8,181 bases of DNA from Bacteroidota bacterium (GCA_022601215.1 JAHZIZ010000358.1:1-8181), one strand, 5' to 3'. Shown: positions 1 to 6,959, numbered from the stretch's first letter. Notes: generated from the letters alone by a model not told the origin. Program-made: numbers and translations.

Positions 1-2246
1 AAGATTAATTTCTTGGTAGCAGTAGCGCTTCCGTTTGTGATTTTAACGAAATACATTCCGCTAGCATAACTATCGTAATTTAATACTCTATTCACATTAA
101 CTCCATTAGCAACCTCAAAGATTTCTGAAGTTAGCTTTCTTCCTTTCATATCGTATAGCGCAACTTCTAAGTTACTATCTAAGGATACGAAAGAAATTGC
201 TACTTGACCATAACTTGGGTTTGGAGCAATACTAAGGCTATTTAATAAAACGTCATTAACGCCAGCTACCCCAGAAATTGTAAAGTCAGTTGGGTTGATG
301 TTGTAAAATAGATTGTCTGAGGCCTTCACCATTACTCTTGCTTCCGTAGTATTAGGAATGTTTGGCACTGTAAAGGTAGCACTACCATTGTTAGGTACGC
401 CAGATACAATTGCAGTGTCGAAAGAAACGCCACCGTCTAAAGAAACAATAATGTCTACATTAGCTGCGCTAATTGGCGCCGCATCAGTACCCGCAACGTC
501 CCAAGTAACAGTCTGCTCACTACCTAATACCCAGTCTTCATTAGTAGCCTGAGATGTTACGACAAACGGTCCTGTTCCACCTATAGTGGTTACACCTATA
601 AGCTCACTTGCGCTAGCTCCACCATTAAGAACATTGTCTCTAACAGTTAGTCTAAAGGCCATACTTCTTTGTACTGTTGGAACTACTTCCCAAGTACTCT
701 GAGTAGCACCACCCACCACTGTTGGTAATGCTGGCATATATCTATCAGGCGATATGTTAGGATCTAAAGATCGAAATAAAGGTCCAGCGGTAGACGTATT
801 TACGGGAGGCATTGGAGCCGGGGTTGTATCTACTTGTTCCCAACAGTAGGTTAATACATCTCCACTATTTGGATCGGTAGCATCACCGCTTAAAACAAAT
901 GGAGTAGAAGGAGGAATGAAAAACCCACCACTGTTGTTAATTTCTGGAGGGTCATTATTTGTCGCTGTTTGCGCTGCACAAGTTGAAGCGCCACCACTAA
1001 TATTATTCCACATTTCAATAATGCTAACACCATTAAAATAGTCATCGCTATTGTTTTGAACATTAGGTGCGCAAATACCGGCATATCCCATAATTGTAGA
1101 CGCACTTCCAGGTTCTATCGATACCGATGAACGCTGGCAATTGTTGTTCTGAGGGTGGTTAGCACCGAATTGATGCCCCATTTCGTGGGCCACATAATCA
1201 ATATCATAAAAATCGCCAATTGGAGTCGGAATTCCAGTAACTCCTTGTGCTTTAAGACCATTTACACATGGAGAGTTAAGTTGGGCAACTCCACCTCCTT
1301 GCGTGCTAAACACGTGTCCAATATCGTAATTGGCATTTCCAATAACCGCATCTAAGTTCGCTTGATTTTCACCTAATAGGGCAAATGGATCATTGTTAGT
1401 ATAAGGGTCAGATCCAGAGTTTAGGTAGATGATATCTGTATTGTTACCAATAATTTCCATGGTCAATGCCACATCTCTTTCAAATACACCATTCACACGG
1501 GTCATGGTTGTGTTCATACCCACTAGTACTGCTGCTTTCTTTGTAGCATCGTCTGCGCTATTTGGAACTCCTTGATTATTCCAATGAAACGTTGAGTACT
1601 CTCCAGTACCCGCTAGTGCTAGTCTAAAAGTTCTTAGCATTCCATCATCTGCATTTTTATTTGCATTCGAATCGCCCTCTTCTACATAATTAGATACAGT
1701 GTTTTCTACCTGACACTCAAATGAGTTAGGATCTGAAGGCACATCTTTTTTAGAATAATGAATATAGAATTGTTTGTTTGTAGTATACGGGTCTATATAA
1801 ATTGTTTTATACTTAGGTGAGCTAATCATTACATGTACACCTCCAGGAGAAACGCTAAATCGAGCTATGGCAGAAGGATCCGTAATTCCTTGTGCTACAT
1901 ACGATTTAATTTGCGGAAATTGAGCTTTTAAATCATCACTAAAAACAGAAGCTTCTAGCACTTTAAAATCTTGTAGTTTTCCTTGATCCGTTGGAAGGCT
2001 AATGATTGTTGTTGATTCATTGGTTAGCTTTCTAGATGGAGCATCTAGTAATACAGAAGCAAATGAAGTTGTGTTCAATTCTAATAAGCTGTACTGTGTA
2101 GGCATGGAGTTTCTTAACTCCTTATCCAGTTGAGCTGTCCTTTGGGAAGTCGCCTCTTTCCAAAAGTTGTTTGTCTGCCCAATAGTGACACCGCTAGCTA
2201 GCAGAAAGCTAAGCATAGCAATGAAACCAAAAGTTTTATTTTTCAT
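1..2246 (-). CDS. Secreted reprolysin-like zinc metalloprotease with T9SS C-terminal sorting domain (3' end outside window)
   Basis: The frame is open from an ATG at 2246 to the window edge, giving 748 codons without the stop. A signal peptide (residues 1-23) should be cut before Gln24. Residues 24 to about 200 look like a propeptide. The catalytic domain spans about 203-430 and holds the zinc motif HEMGHQFGANH, with His354, Glu355, His358 and His364, plus a Met-turn (IMGYAG, Met386). This is the metzincin pattern of the reprolysin (M12B-like) family. Two beta-sandwich regions follow, at about 430-555 and 558-660. Residues 670-748 form a type A sorting domain, with an APNPS start and a GMYFVKI segment near the end, so the protein should cross the outer membrane by T9SS and be anchored or released. 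The missing end is probably only a few residues after KKLI. It is divergent from lipB and probably monocistronic on this side. The family is certain; the substrate is unknown, and a general extracellular protease is likely. Confidence 0.93.
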   Translation of the reverse strand, partial: MKNKTFGFIAMLSFLLASGVTIGQTNNFWKEATSQRTAQLDKELRNSMPTQYSLLELNTTSFASVLLDAPSRKLTNESTTIISLPTDQGKLQDFKVLEASVFSDDLKAQFPQIKSYVAQGITDPSAIARFSVSPGGVHVMISSPKYKTIYIDPYTTNKQFYIHYSKKDVPSDPNSFECQVENTVSNYVEEGDSNANKNADDGMLRTFRLALAGTGEYSTFHWNNQGVPNSADDATKKAAVLVGMNTTMTRVNGVFERDVALTMEIIGNNTDIIYLNSGSDPYTNNDPFALLGENQANLDAVIGNANYDIGHVFSTQGGGVAQLNSPCVNGLKAQGVTGIPTPIGDFYDIDYVAHEMGHQFGANHPQNNNCQRSSVSIEPGSASTIMGYAGICAPNVQNNSDDYFNGVSIIEMWNNISGGASTCAAQTATNNDPPEINNSGGFFIPPSTPFVLSGDATDPNSGDVLTYCWEQVDTTPAPMPPVNTSTAGPLFRSLDPNISPDRYMPALPTVVGGATQSTWEVVPTVQRSMAFRLTVRDNVLNGGASASELIGVTTIGGTGPFVVTSQATNEDWVLGSEQTVTWDVAGTDAAPISAANVDIIVSLDGGVSFDTAIVSGVPNNGSATFTVPNIPNTTEARVMVKASDNLFYNINPTDFTISGVAGVNDVLLNSLSIAPNPSYGQVAISFVSLDSNLEVALYDMKGRKLTSEIFEVANGVNVNRVLNYDSYASGMYFVKITNGSATATKKLI
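3..239 (-). other. T9SS type A sorting domain of the metalloprotease
   Basis: This codes for residues 670-748. The domain opens with SLSIAPNPS, continues with the beta-strand pattern VALYDMKGR, and closes with SGMYFVKITNG followed by a Lys-Lys-Leu-Ile tail. That layout is typical of the roughly 80-residue C-terminal signal read by the type IX secretion machinery, which usually ends within a few residues of a KK-hydrophobic tail. The stop codon should therefore lie just to the left of the window. Confidence 0.9.
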
Positions 2247-2274
2247 AACGTAAGTTTAAGTTAATGATGAATAA

Positions 2275-2282
2275 CAAATATA
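2275..2282 (-). promoter_or_regulatory. Possible -7 box of the metalloprotease promoter
   Basis: The minus strand reads TATATTTG here, a match to the Bacteroidetes -7 consensus TAnnTTTG, 28 nt before the ATG at 2246. No TTG is present at the expected -33 distance (about 17-23 nt further upstream), so the promoter is only half supported. Confidence 0.4.
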
Positions 2283-2318
2283 ACGCATTCCTTTGAGTTC
2301 ATATTGGAGGTAATGAGT

Positions 2319-2345
2319 TTTTAATGAGACTAATTGTCATTAAAA
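2319..2345. promoter_or_regulatory. 9-bp inverted repeat over the lipB promoter, possible operator
   Basis: TTTTAATGA (2319-2327) and TCATTAAAA (2337-2345) are perfect inverse complements separated by 9 nt. The spacer contains the TTG proposed as the lipB -33 box. A further copy of the half-site, TAATGAG at 2311-2317, repeats the TAATGAG at 2322-2328 with an 11-nt period, about one helical turn. This arrangement would suit a dimeric DNA-binding regulator, but in AT-rich DNA a short palindrome can arise by chance. No regulator is encoded in the window. Confidence 0.4.
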
Positions 2346-2365
2346 GATGAGATTAGTTACCTTTG
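2334..2365 (+). promoter_or_regulatory. Candidate lipB promoter (TTG / TAnnTTTG)
   Basis: TACCTTTG at 2358-2365 matches the Bacteroidetes -7 consensus TAnnTTTG, and a TTG at 2334-2336 lies 21 nt upstream as a -33 element. Transcription would start at about 2370-2372, leaving a leader of only about 20 nt before the TTG start of lipB. Confidence 0.55.
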
Positions 2366-2379
2366 TAAATAGAATTTAA

Positions 2380-2400
2380 ATGACCGTTTACGTTGAATAA
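2380..2400 (+). other. Six-residue mini-ORF overlapping the lipB start
   Basis: An ATG at 2380 opens a frame encoding MTVYVE and stops at TAA 2398-2400. It lies +1 relative to lipB and covers the lipB TTG codon at 2393-2395. It sits right after the predicted transcription start. It could be a chance ORF, a leader whose termination lets ribosomes restart at the TTG, or the trace of a small indel. Confidence 0.3.
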
Positions 2401-3106
2401 AGAGGTATTAATACAAGATTTAGGATTAAAAGATTATAAAGAGACATGGGAATACCAGGAAGTGCTTTTTAAGGAAATCTTGGATCTTAAAATCAGGAAT
2501 AGGCGAGAGGAATTATCGCTCACTACTCCCAATCACTTTTTGTTGGTTGAACACCCTCATGTATTTACTTTAGGTAAAAGTGGAGATTTCGACAATTTGT
2601 TAGTTTCAGAAGATAAACTTGCCGAGATCAATGCTACTTTTTATAAGATTAATAGAGGCGGAGATATCACCTATCATGGACCCGGACAAATTGTAGGGTA
2701 TCCTATTTTGGATCTGGAAAACTTCTTCACAGACATACATAAATACTTGCGATTTTTAGAAGAAATGGTGATTCTTACTTTAGCAGAATATGGCTTAAAA
2801 GCAGAACGTTCAAAGGGAGAGACTGGAGTCTGGTTAGATGTTGGAACTCCATTTGCAAGAAAGATTTGCGCCATGGGAGTTCGAGCTAGTAGATGGGTGA
2901 CTATGCATGGATTTGCATTAAATATTAATGCAGACCTAGGATATTTTGACTATATGATTCCCTGCGGCATAAAAGATAAAGCCGTGACCTCTCTCAATGT
3001 AGAACTAGGGGTGAAAACAGTAGATATGGAAGAAGTGAAGACAAAGTTGCTTCACCATTTTTCCACTCTTTTTCAAGCGAAATTCATAGAAAAAACCGAA
3101 GCCTGA
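2393..3106 (+). CDS. lipB: Octanoyl-[acyl-carrier-protein]:protein octanoyltransferase (lipoate synthesis)
   Basis: LipB moves octanoate from acyl carrier protein to a lysine of lipoyl domains (for example E2 of 2-oxoacid dehydrogenases and GcvH), where LipA then adds sulfur; it is cytoplasmic. The 237-residue product carries the family signature RGGDITYHGPGQ (residues 88-99), the catalytic lysine in ARKICAMGVR (Lys157), the HGFALN strand (172-177) and the catalytic cysteine in IPCGI (Cys191) followed by VTSL. Length is normal for flavobacterial LipB. The start is TTG at 2393: the frame is closed upstream by TGA at 2381-2383, and the next Met is residue 125, inside the domain. The N-terminus MNKEVLIQDLG fits what I recall of relatives. 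No Shine-Dalgarno is visible, as is usual in this phylum. It stands alone, divergent from the protease and convergent with the downstream operon. Confidence 0.97.
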   Translation: MNKEVLIQDLGLKDYKETWEYQEVLFKEILDLKIRNRREELSLTTPNHFLLVEHPHVFTLGKSGDFDNLLVSEDKLAEINATFYKINRGGDITYHGPGQIVGYPILDLENFFTDIHKYLRFLEEMVILTLAEYGLKAERSKGETGVWLDVGTPFARKICAMGVRASRWVTMHGFALNINADLGYFDYMIPCGIKDKAVTSLNVELGVKTVDMEEVKTKLLHHFSTLFQAKFIEKTEA

Positions 3107-3120
3107 ACTTCGGTTCTTTC
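3089..3120. terminator. Bidirectional hairpin terminator between lipB and the convergent operon
   Basis: AACCGAAG (3094-3101) pairs perfectly with CTTCGGTT (3108-3115) around a 6-nt loop. After one mismatch, GAAA (3089-3092) pairs with TTTC (3117-3120). The loop contains the lipB stop codon TGA (3104-3106). On the minus strand the stem runs straight into a T-tract, so it looks stronger as the terminator of the operon. On the plus strand the tail is the weaker CTTTC. Confidence 0.8.
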
Positions 3121-3139
3121 AAACTTTAAATCAACCTTA

Positions 3140-3814
3140 CTAGTTGGTAAATGAGGTAAGTAGACTACTACTGGTTACCTTGCCCTTTTTATTGTAATCT
3201 TCTTGCTTTACCATGCCTACGCCCTTTGCAAACCATTGCTTGGCTGTTCCTTTTCGATTCATTCCCATCTTGATGTTCGATGTATAGGTAATTACGAAAC
3301 AATCGAATGACCCAGCTGGCGTAGTCACATTTTCGGTGGCCACTACTTTTCTGTCGGTTAGACTCACATCCATATTCATATTAATTCCGCCCATATCAAC
3401 TGCCATGTGCATATCGGCATCAGGTAATTCTTGTCCTACGCTGAGATCATTTGGGATGACAATGTTAGTTCCAGAAATATCTGTTTTAAAATCTTTGAAT
3501 TGCTTAAATAGCTCTGGACTTAATAAGGATTTAACATCCATCTCAATACCATTATTACTACATTTAATATCAAAGCTTCCGTCGCTTAATACTTTTCCTT
3601 TATTATCTTTTAGTTGTGTGGTAATCGTGGCAGTATCTCCGGTTGTGTTAGAAACAGCGAAATCTGAAACGGCTGCAACCTTTCCTTTTTTACTGTAATT
3701 GGTTATCTGAAAACTGGCGCCCTCATTGAACGGATAAAAGTCACTGCACGTTTGACCCCACCCACTAAAGGAAAGGAGAATAGCCATAGCACATAATAAA
3801 ATCTGTTTTTTCAT
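3140..3814 (-). CDS. Secreted DUF3108-like / TapB-family-like protein
   Basis: This is a 224-residue exported protein. Signal peptide residues 1-20 end in GWG, with Gln21 as the predicted new N-terminus. The mature part is beta-rich with three cysteines (Cys23, Cys85, Cys172). The C-terminal half shows TPAGSFDCFVITY (165-177), then a KGTAKQWFAKGVGMVKQ stretch (188-204). I recognise this pattern from DUF3108-like proteins, often named TapB family in Bacteroidetes; the name comes from memory, not a search. No catalytic motif is visible. The segments YSKKGKVAAVS (40-50) and YNKKGKVTSSS (207-217) resemble each other and may be equivalent beta-hairpins at the two ends of the fold. It follows the OmpA lipoprotein gene by 16 nt, is last in the operon, and is followed by the shared terminator. 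Location is probably periplasm or outer membrane inner face. Confidence 0.82.
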   Translation of the reverse strand: MKKQILLCAMAILLSFSGWGQTCSDFYPFNEGASFQITNYSKKGKVAAVSDFAVSNTTGDTATITTQLKDNKGKVLSDGSFDIKCSNNGIEMDVKSLLSPELFKQFKDFKTDISGTNIVIPNDLSVGQELPDADMHMAVDMGGINMNMDVSLTDRKVVATENVTTPAGSFDCFVITYTSNIKMGMNRKGTAKQWFAKGVGMVKQEDYNKKGKVTSSSLLTSFTN

Positions 3815-3830
3815 TTTGTTAATTTTTTAG

Positions 3831-5621
3831 TTATTGATTTGTTGGAGTTATAAGGATTTCTACTCGTCTATTTTTTTGTTTATTCTCTTTTGTTGTGTTG
3901 GGAACTAATGGATGGCTCGCGCCATACCCTTCTATTGTAAATTTGTAATCTTTAGAGAGGTGTTGTTCAAGGGCATTGGCCACGGCTTTAGCTCTATTTT
4001 TAGATAAAACACTATTCGATGTTGCGCTTCCGTCGCTATCGGTATGACCATTTACTGAGATAGTACCTTTTGGAAAAGTCTTAATTTGATTGGCCAATTT
4101 CTCTAAAGCTTCATGAGCCAGTTCTTTAAGTTCATAAGAGCCTGAATCGAAGAGAACTGAACTATCTAGAGATAAGAGCATGGCTCCTCCTATGGCAGCC
4201 ACTGCATCTATGTCCGCACCAGGAATACCGCTAGGAGTCTCTAAATCGGTTAGTCTTACATAATTAAAAGAATCGCCTTCCTTTACAAAGGGTTCAATGT
4301 CAACTGCAGCAGTTCCACCTTCAATCTTACCTACAGCAATCCAATCACTCCCATTTTTGGAAATTTCAAGATGAGTAGGTTCTATGGCGCCCATTTCAAA
4401 AATATATAAGTCAGGACCATTAACATTGGACAGGGCGTTATTAGTAAAAGCTACAGTTAGTTGGCCTTTAAGTCCGAGATTGCAAATCTTAGGATCTACC
4501 TCTTTAAATCGCTTGGTCGACATGTCAGGGATTCCAATAGCTCCCTCCGCATGTGCTCCAGAGGTTCCAAGTTGTTCTTTTACAACTGCATCTGCAAAGG
4601 CCAAATCCCCCAAGGGTAAGAATACAAAATTACCTCGTTCATCAATATAAGTGTTGTCTACTCCTTCTTCGTTCTGAAACCAGCTGGGGTTATTCGTGTA
4701 AAATTTTTTTCGGGCTTTATTAGCTTCCGATATAAATGTTGTTGCAAGCTCCTTTTTTTGCGCTAAGGATTCGACAATGAGTTCGCGAAATTTTGGGGTA
4801 GCCAATCCTTTTTTAAGATGGTCTTCAATCGCTTTTGGAAGTTGATAATCTCTGGACTTAATGGCGATTTTTTCTGAAGGTAACTTCTCTAAAACTTTAG
4901 GAAATTTTTCTAGCAATAACAGTTCTTTATCAGAAATTTCATAATACGCTAATAGGATGTTGCGTGTTTCCATTTCCGAGGTGCTGGCGGCCAGTTTTCG
5001 TAAAGTAGAGAGCCTTTCTTTATTATTGTTGGTTTGATAAGTATTTAAGTTTTCTTCTATAAACCCTGAGGGACGATTTCCTAATTGTTTTTGTAAAATG
5101 GAGTGGATCTCTTTTTCAGTTTCGGTACCTTTATATTTACTGGTTAGTTTTTGATCAGCGCTCGCATTATAGGCTGCGACTAAACTTTCCGCCTCTTCCA
5201 ATGTCATACCTAAACCCGCTTCTTTCATTTTGCCTTGCAGTTGGACTGCATAGGCGGCGGCTTCTTCTTGTGCATTCGTTCCGTCACCTCTTCCAAGTCG
5301 CTCTTGAGTAATAGCCTCTATCGATCGATTTAAGTCTCCTCTATTTAGTTGATGCTTATTGAGAAGCATTTCATAATTAGATTCGATTGAGAAATTCTCC
5401 ACGCCTTCTAGAAATTTCTCTAAATTTTCAAGCCCGTCTCTAGTCTCCTCGTCCATTTCCCAGCCGTCCTCTTCTAAGTCTGCAAAGAGATCAATTTCGT
5501 CATCCTGTTCACTCGATTCTTGAACAGTGGGAACCGTATTTGATGTTTCCTTATTTTTTTCCGAAGTATTTCCGCATGAAAAAATGAAGACACTAAAACT
5601 TATATAAATGAAGCGTTTCAT
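3831..5621 (-). CDS. OmpA-domain peptidoglycan-binding lipoprotein with central beta-sandwich-like domain
   Basis: This is a 596-residue lipoprotein. A short signal peptide ends in the lipobox IFSC, giving Cys16 as the lipidated residue, followed by a polar tether (17-40) and an acidic patch (about 37-60). Residues about 60-315 are charged and appear alpha-helical, with no motif I know. Residues about 330-480 form a beta-rich domain with GPDLYIFE (402-409), FNYVRLTDL (452-460) and GADIDAVAAI (468-477). This resembles a discoidin/lectin-like sandwich I associate with bacterial surface proteins. Residues 483-593 are an OmpA C-terminal domain: SLDSSVLFDSG, GHTDSDG, NRAKAV and NRRVEI. Asp528 and Arg543 are 15 apart, the spacing of the diaminopimelate-binding pair in OmpA. 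The protein should sit in the outer membrane and grip peptidoglycan. Its ATG lies 3 nt after the stop of the 444-residue gene, so the two are very likely co-translated. Confidence 0.9.
   Translation of the reverse strand: MKRFIYISFSVFIFSCGNTSEKNKETSNTVPTVQESSEQDDEIDLFADLEEDGWEMDEETRDGLENLEKFLEGVENFSIESNYEMLLNKHQLNRGDLNRSIEAITQERLGRGDGTNAQEEAAAYAVQLQGKMKEAGLGMTLEEAESLVAAYNASADQKLTSKYKGTETEKEIHSILQKQLGNRPSGFIEENLNTYQTNNNKERLSTLRKLAASTSEMETRNILLAYYEISDKELLLLEKFPKVLEKLPSEKIAIKSRDYQLPKAIEDHLKKGLATPKFRELIVESLAQKKELATTFISEANKARKKFYTNNPSWFQNEEGVDNTYIDERGNFVFLPLGDLAFADAVVKEQLGTSGAHAEGAIGIPDMSTKRFKEVDPKICNLGLKGQLTVAFTNNALSNVNGPDLYIFEMGAIEPTHLEISKNGSDWIAVGKIEGGTAAVDIEPFVKEGDSFNYVRLTDLETPSGIPGADIDAVAAIGGAMLLSLDSSVLFDSGSYELKELAHEALEKLANQIKTFPKGTISVNGHTDSDGSATSNSVLSKNRAKAVANALEQHLSKDYKFTIEGYGASHPLVPNTTKENKQKNRRVEILITPTNQ
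3843..4175 (-). other. OmpA-like peptidoglycan-binding domain (residues 483-593)
   Basis: The domain keeps the beta-alpha-beta pattern of the OmpA C-terminal family, including VLFDSGSYELK, the GHTDSDG loop and the terminal NRRVEI strand. The likely peptidoglycan-contacting residues Asp528 and Arg543 are both present, so binding is expected to be functional. Confidence 0.92.
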
Positions 5622-5624
5622 GTA

Positions 5625-6959
5625 CTAGATCTTACGTTGATAGTTCATTTTTGTGAATTCAAAATACAGGTAACCGAAACGATCATACCAATCTGGTATG
5701 CCATGTTCTGCCTCACATCTATTTAATTCTTGTAAGATTTCATGTTGTGATTCTAATAACTCTGCATATTTTTTGTCATAGGCTTGTTTCAAGTCATTAA
5801 TAGACTTATTAATACCACCTTTTTGAGATTGCCACGCCAAGCCTGAAACCCCGTGATACCCAGAAACATTGTCGCCAAAGGAAATTGCAGCATCCGTGAA
5901 GTTACGAGTGCATCCATAAATGACCTTTAGTTTTTCAAAAGTATATCGGTTTTTATTAAATCTAGTTCTAGCATCTAGAAAGCATGATTCACAGTCGTCG
6001 GTTTCACAAAAACTTGGAATTCTAGGCATTCCAGCTGGAGGAACACTATTAATACAGCCGTTTAAATTTGTGTAGGCCTTATAGGCATTATTCGCAGCAT
6101 CGAAGGTTTTTTTATATTTTCCAAATTTCTCGCCAAACTTACCAAGCCTTCCGAGTCCCTGACGCACTTGATTGGCATTTTCCCAAAAACCTCCTCGGTT
6201 GTCATTGGCTTGTTCTTGTAGCCATTCCCCATAACGATTGGTGTCATGCCAAGTCATACCGTTGTCTTGTTGTGCGAAAGATGGAGTGCTTATAAAGAGG
6301 AAGAACAACCAAAACAAGGCCGCTTTTTTCCTACCTAGAATGACACCTAATAGCAAGGCAATTATCAGAGCGGCTGCACCCAGTACGATATAGAGCCAGA
6401 TTGGAGTTGAGCTCGTAGCGTCCGTTTGGGAATTGTTTTCATGTGCTGCTGAGGTTGTTGATTCTGAAGTGTCTAATTCACCAGTTCGGGCTTTTCTAAA
6501 CGCTGACCCAAGATATTCGGTCACAGGTTCACTCGCGCTAACGGCAATGGTAAAGTTAATTTTTTCATCGCCAGGAAAGAGGTGTAGTCCAAAATCACTA
6601 TAGGCTCTTATTTTAAAATGGATGATTCCGTCTTCAGAATCATTTGTATTTTGCGTTTCTACAACATCCGTCCAATTGGTGTTTACTAATTCCACTTTTA
6701 AATCTGGATTACCATAATTACTAAATACATAAATGTCTAAGTATTCAAAGACATCATGACCTTTTACGTAATAGAATGCATCTTTTTCATCAATGAAACC
6801 ATTGGTGATAATGTTTTTAGTTTTTGGGTTTTGTGCATCTTCTTTTAGGGAAAGTAAAATAGGTTTAAGTTCTTTATCCAATGAAAATGGTTGGGCCCAT
6901 AACGGGCTGGTAGTGAACAGTCCTATTAGGATTATAACTATAATTTTCAGTGATTTCAT
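5625..6959 (-). CDS. Two-part exported protein: N-terminal beta domain, transmembrane hairpin, cysteine-rich C-terminal domain
   Basis: I do not recognise this 444-residue protein. A signal peptide (1-22, ending PLWA) precedes Gln23. Residues 23-145 look like a beta-sandwich and contain no cysteine. A Ser/Thr/Asn-rich linker (160-185) leads to a transmembrane helix (about 187-208), a basic turn GRKK (209-212), then a second hydrophobic stretch (213-224) ending STPSFA before Gln230. That second stretch has the layout of a complete signal peptide. The C-terminal part (230-444) holds all six cysteines (302, 318, 323, 326, 350, 415), with FCETDDCESCF in the middle, and helical segments (about 380-417). 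Such cysteines suit disulfides outside the cytoplasm. The gene begins 6 nt after the preceding lipoprotein gene and ends 3 nt before the OmpA lipoprotein, so it probably acts with them. It could be one membrane-hairpin protein or a fusion of two secreted proteins. Confidence 0.85.
   Translation of the reverse strand: MKSLKIIVIILIGLFTTSPLWAQPFSLDKELKPILLSLKEDAQNPKTKNIITNGFIDEKDAFYYVKGHDVFEYLDIYVFSNYGNPDLKVELVNTNWTDVVETQNTNDSEDGIIHFKIRAYSDFGLHLFPGDEKINFTIAVSASEPVTEYLGSAFRKARTGELDTSESTTSAAHENNSQTDATSSTPIWLYIVLGAAALIIALLLGVILGRKKAALFWLFFLFISTPSFAQQDNGMTWHDTNRYGEWLQEQANDNRGGFWENANQVRQGLGRLGKFGEKFGKYKKTFDAANNAYKAYTNLNGCINSVPPAGMPRIPSFCETDDCESCFLDARTRFNKNRYTFEKLKVIYGCTRNFTDAAISFGDNVSGYHGVSGLAWQSQKGGINKSINDLKQAYDKKYAELLESQHEILQELNRCEAEHGIPDWYDRFGYLYFEFTKMNYQRKI
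6267..6332 (-). other. Internal signal-peptide-like segment (residues 210-231 of the 444-residue protein)
   Basis: The segment has a basic n-region (RKK), a Leu/Phe-rich core (AALFWLFFLFI), a polar c-region (STPS) and the cleavage pattern S-F-A before Gln-Gln. It has the same design as the start of the neighbouring exported proteins, including glutamine at +1. It follows a transmembrane helix that would return the chain to the cytoplasm, so the orientation suits cleavage by signal peptidase I on the outer face. Confidence 0.6.

Noticed and set aside
890..1355. Short ORFs in other frames across the metalloprotease gene (890-1105 minus, 1155-1355 plus).
   Set aside because: They overlap the catalytic and post-catalytic regions, whose frame encodes the HExxH motif and Met-turn without interruption.
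2260..2275. Imperfect palindrome GTTAATGATGAATAAC upstream of the metalloprotease.
   Set aside because: Only the outer four bases on each side pair, which is expected by chance in AT-rich DNA.
3336..3698. Plus-strand ORF of 120 codons inside the DUF3108-like gene.
   Set aside because: The opposite frame has a signal peptide and family motifs; the plus-strand translation has only hydrophobic low-information sequence and no promoter or operon context.
4384..4650. Plus-strand ORF of 88 codons inside the OmpA lipoprotein gene.
   Set aside because: It lies antisense to a clearly coding domain, has no recognisable product, and its length is explained by the codon pattern of the real gene.
6315..6317. 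TTG (Leu215) as an independent start for a separate C-terminal gene.
   Set aside because: It would leave out the basic residues RKK that complete the signal peptide, no ATG is near, and the frame reads through from upstream. Internal initiation is possible but unsupported.
6310..6335. A run of six A followed by G (minus strand, GGAAAAAAGCGG) at the junction of the two halves of the 444-residue protein, resembling a slippery frameshift heptamer.
   Set aside because: The zero frame is AGG AAA AAA GCG, so the heptamer is not in the phase needed for a -1 shift (X XXY YYZ), and the frame is already continuous.
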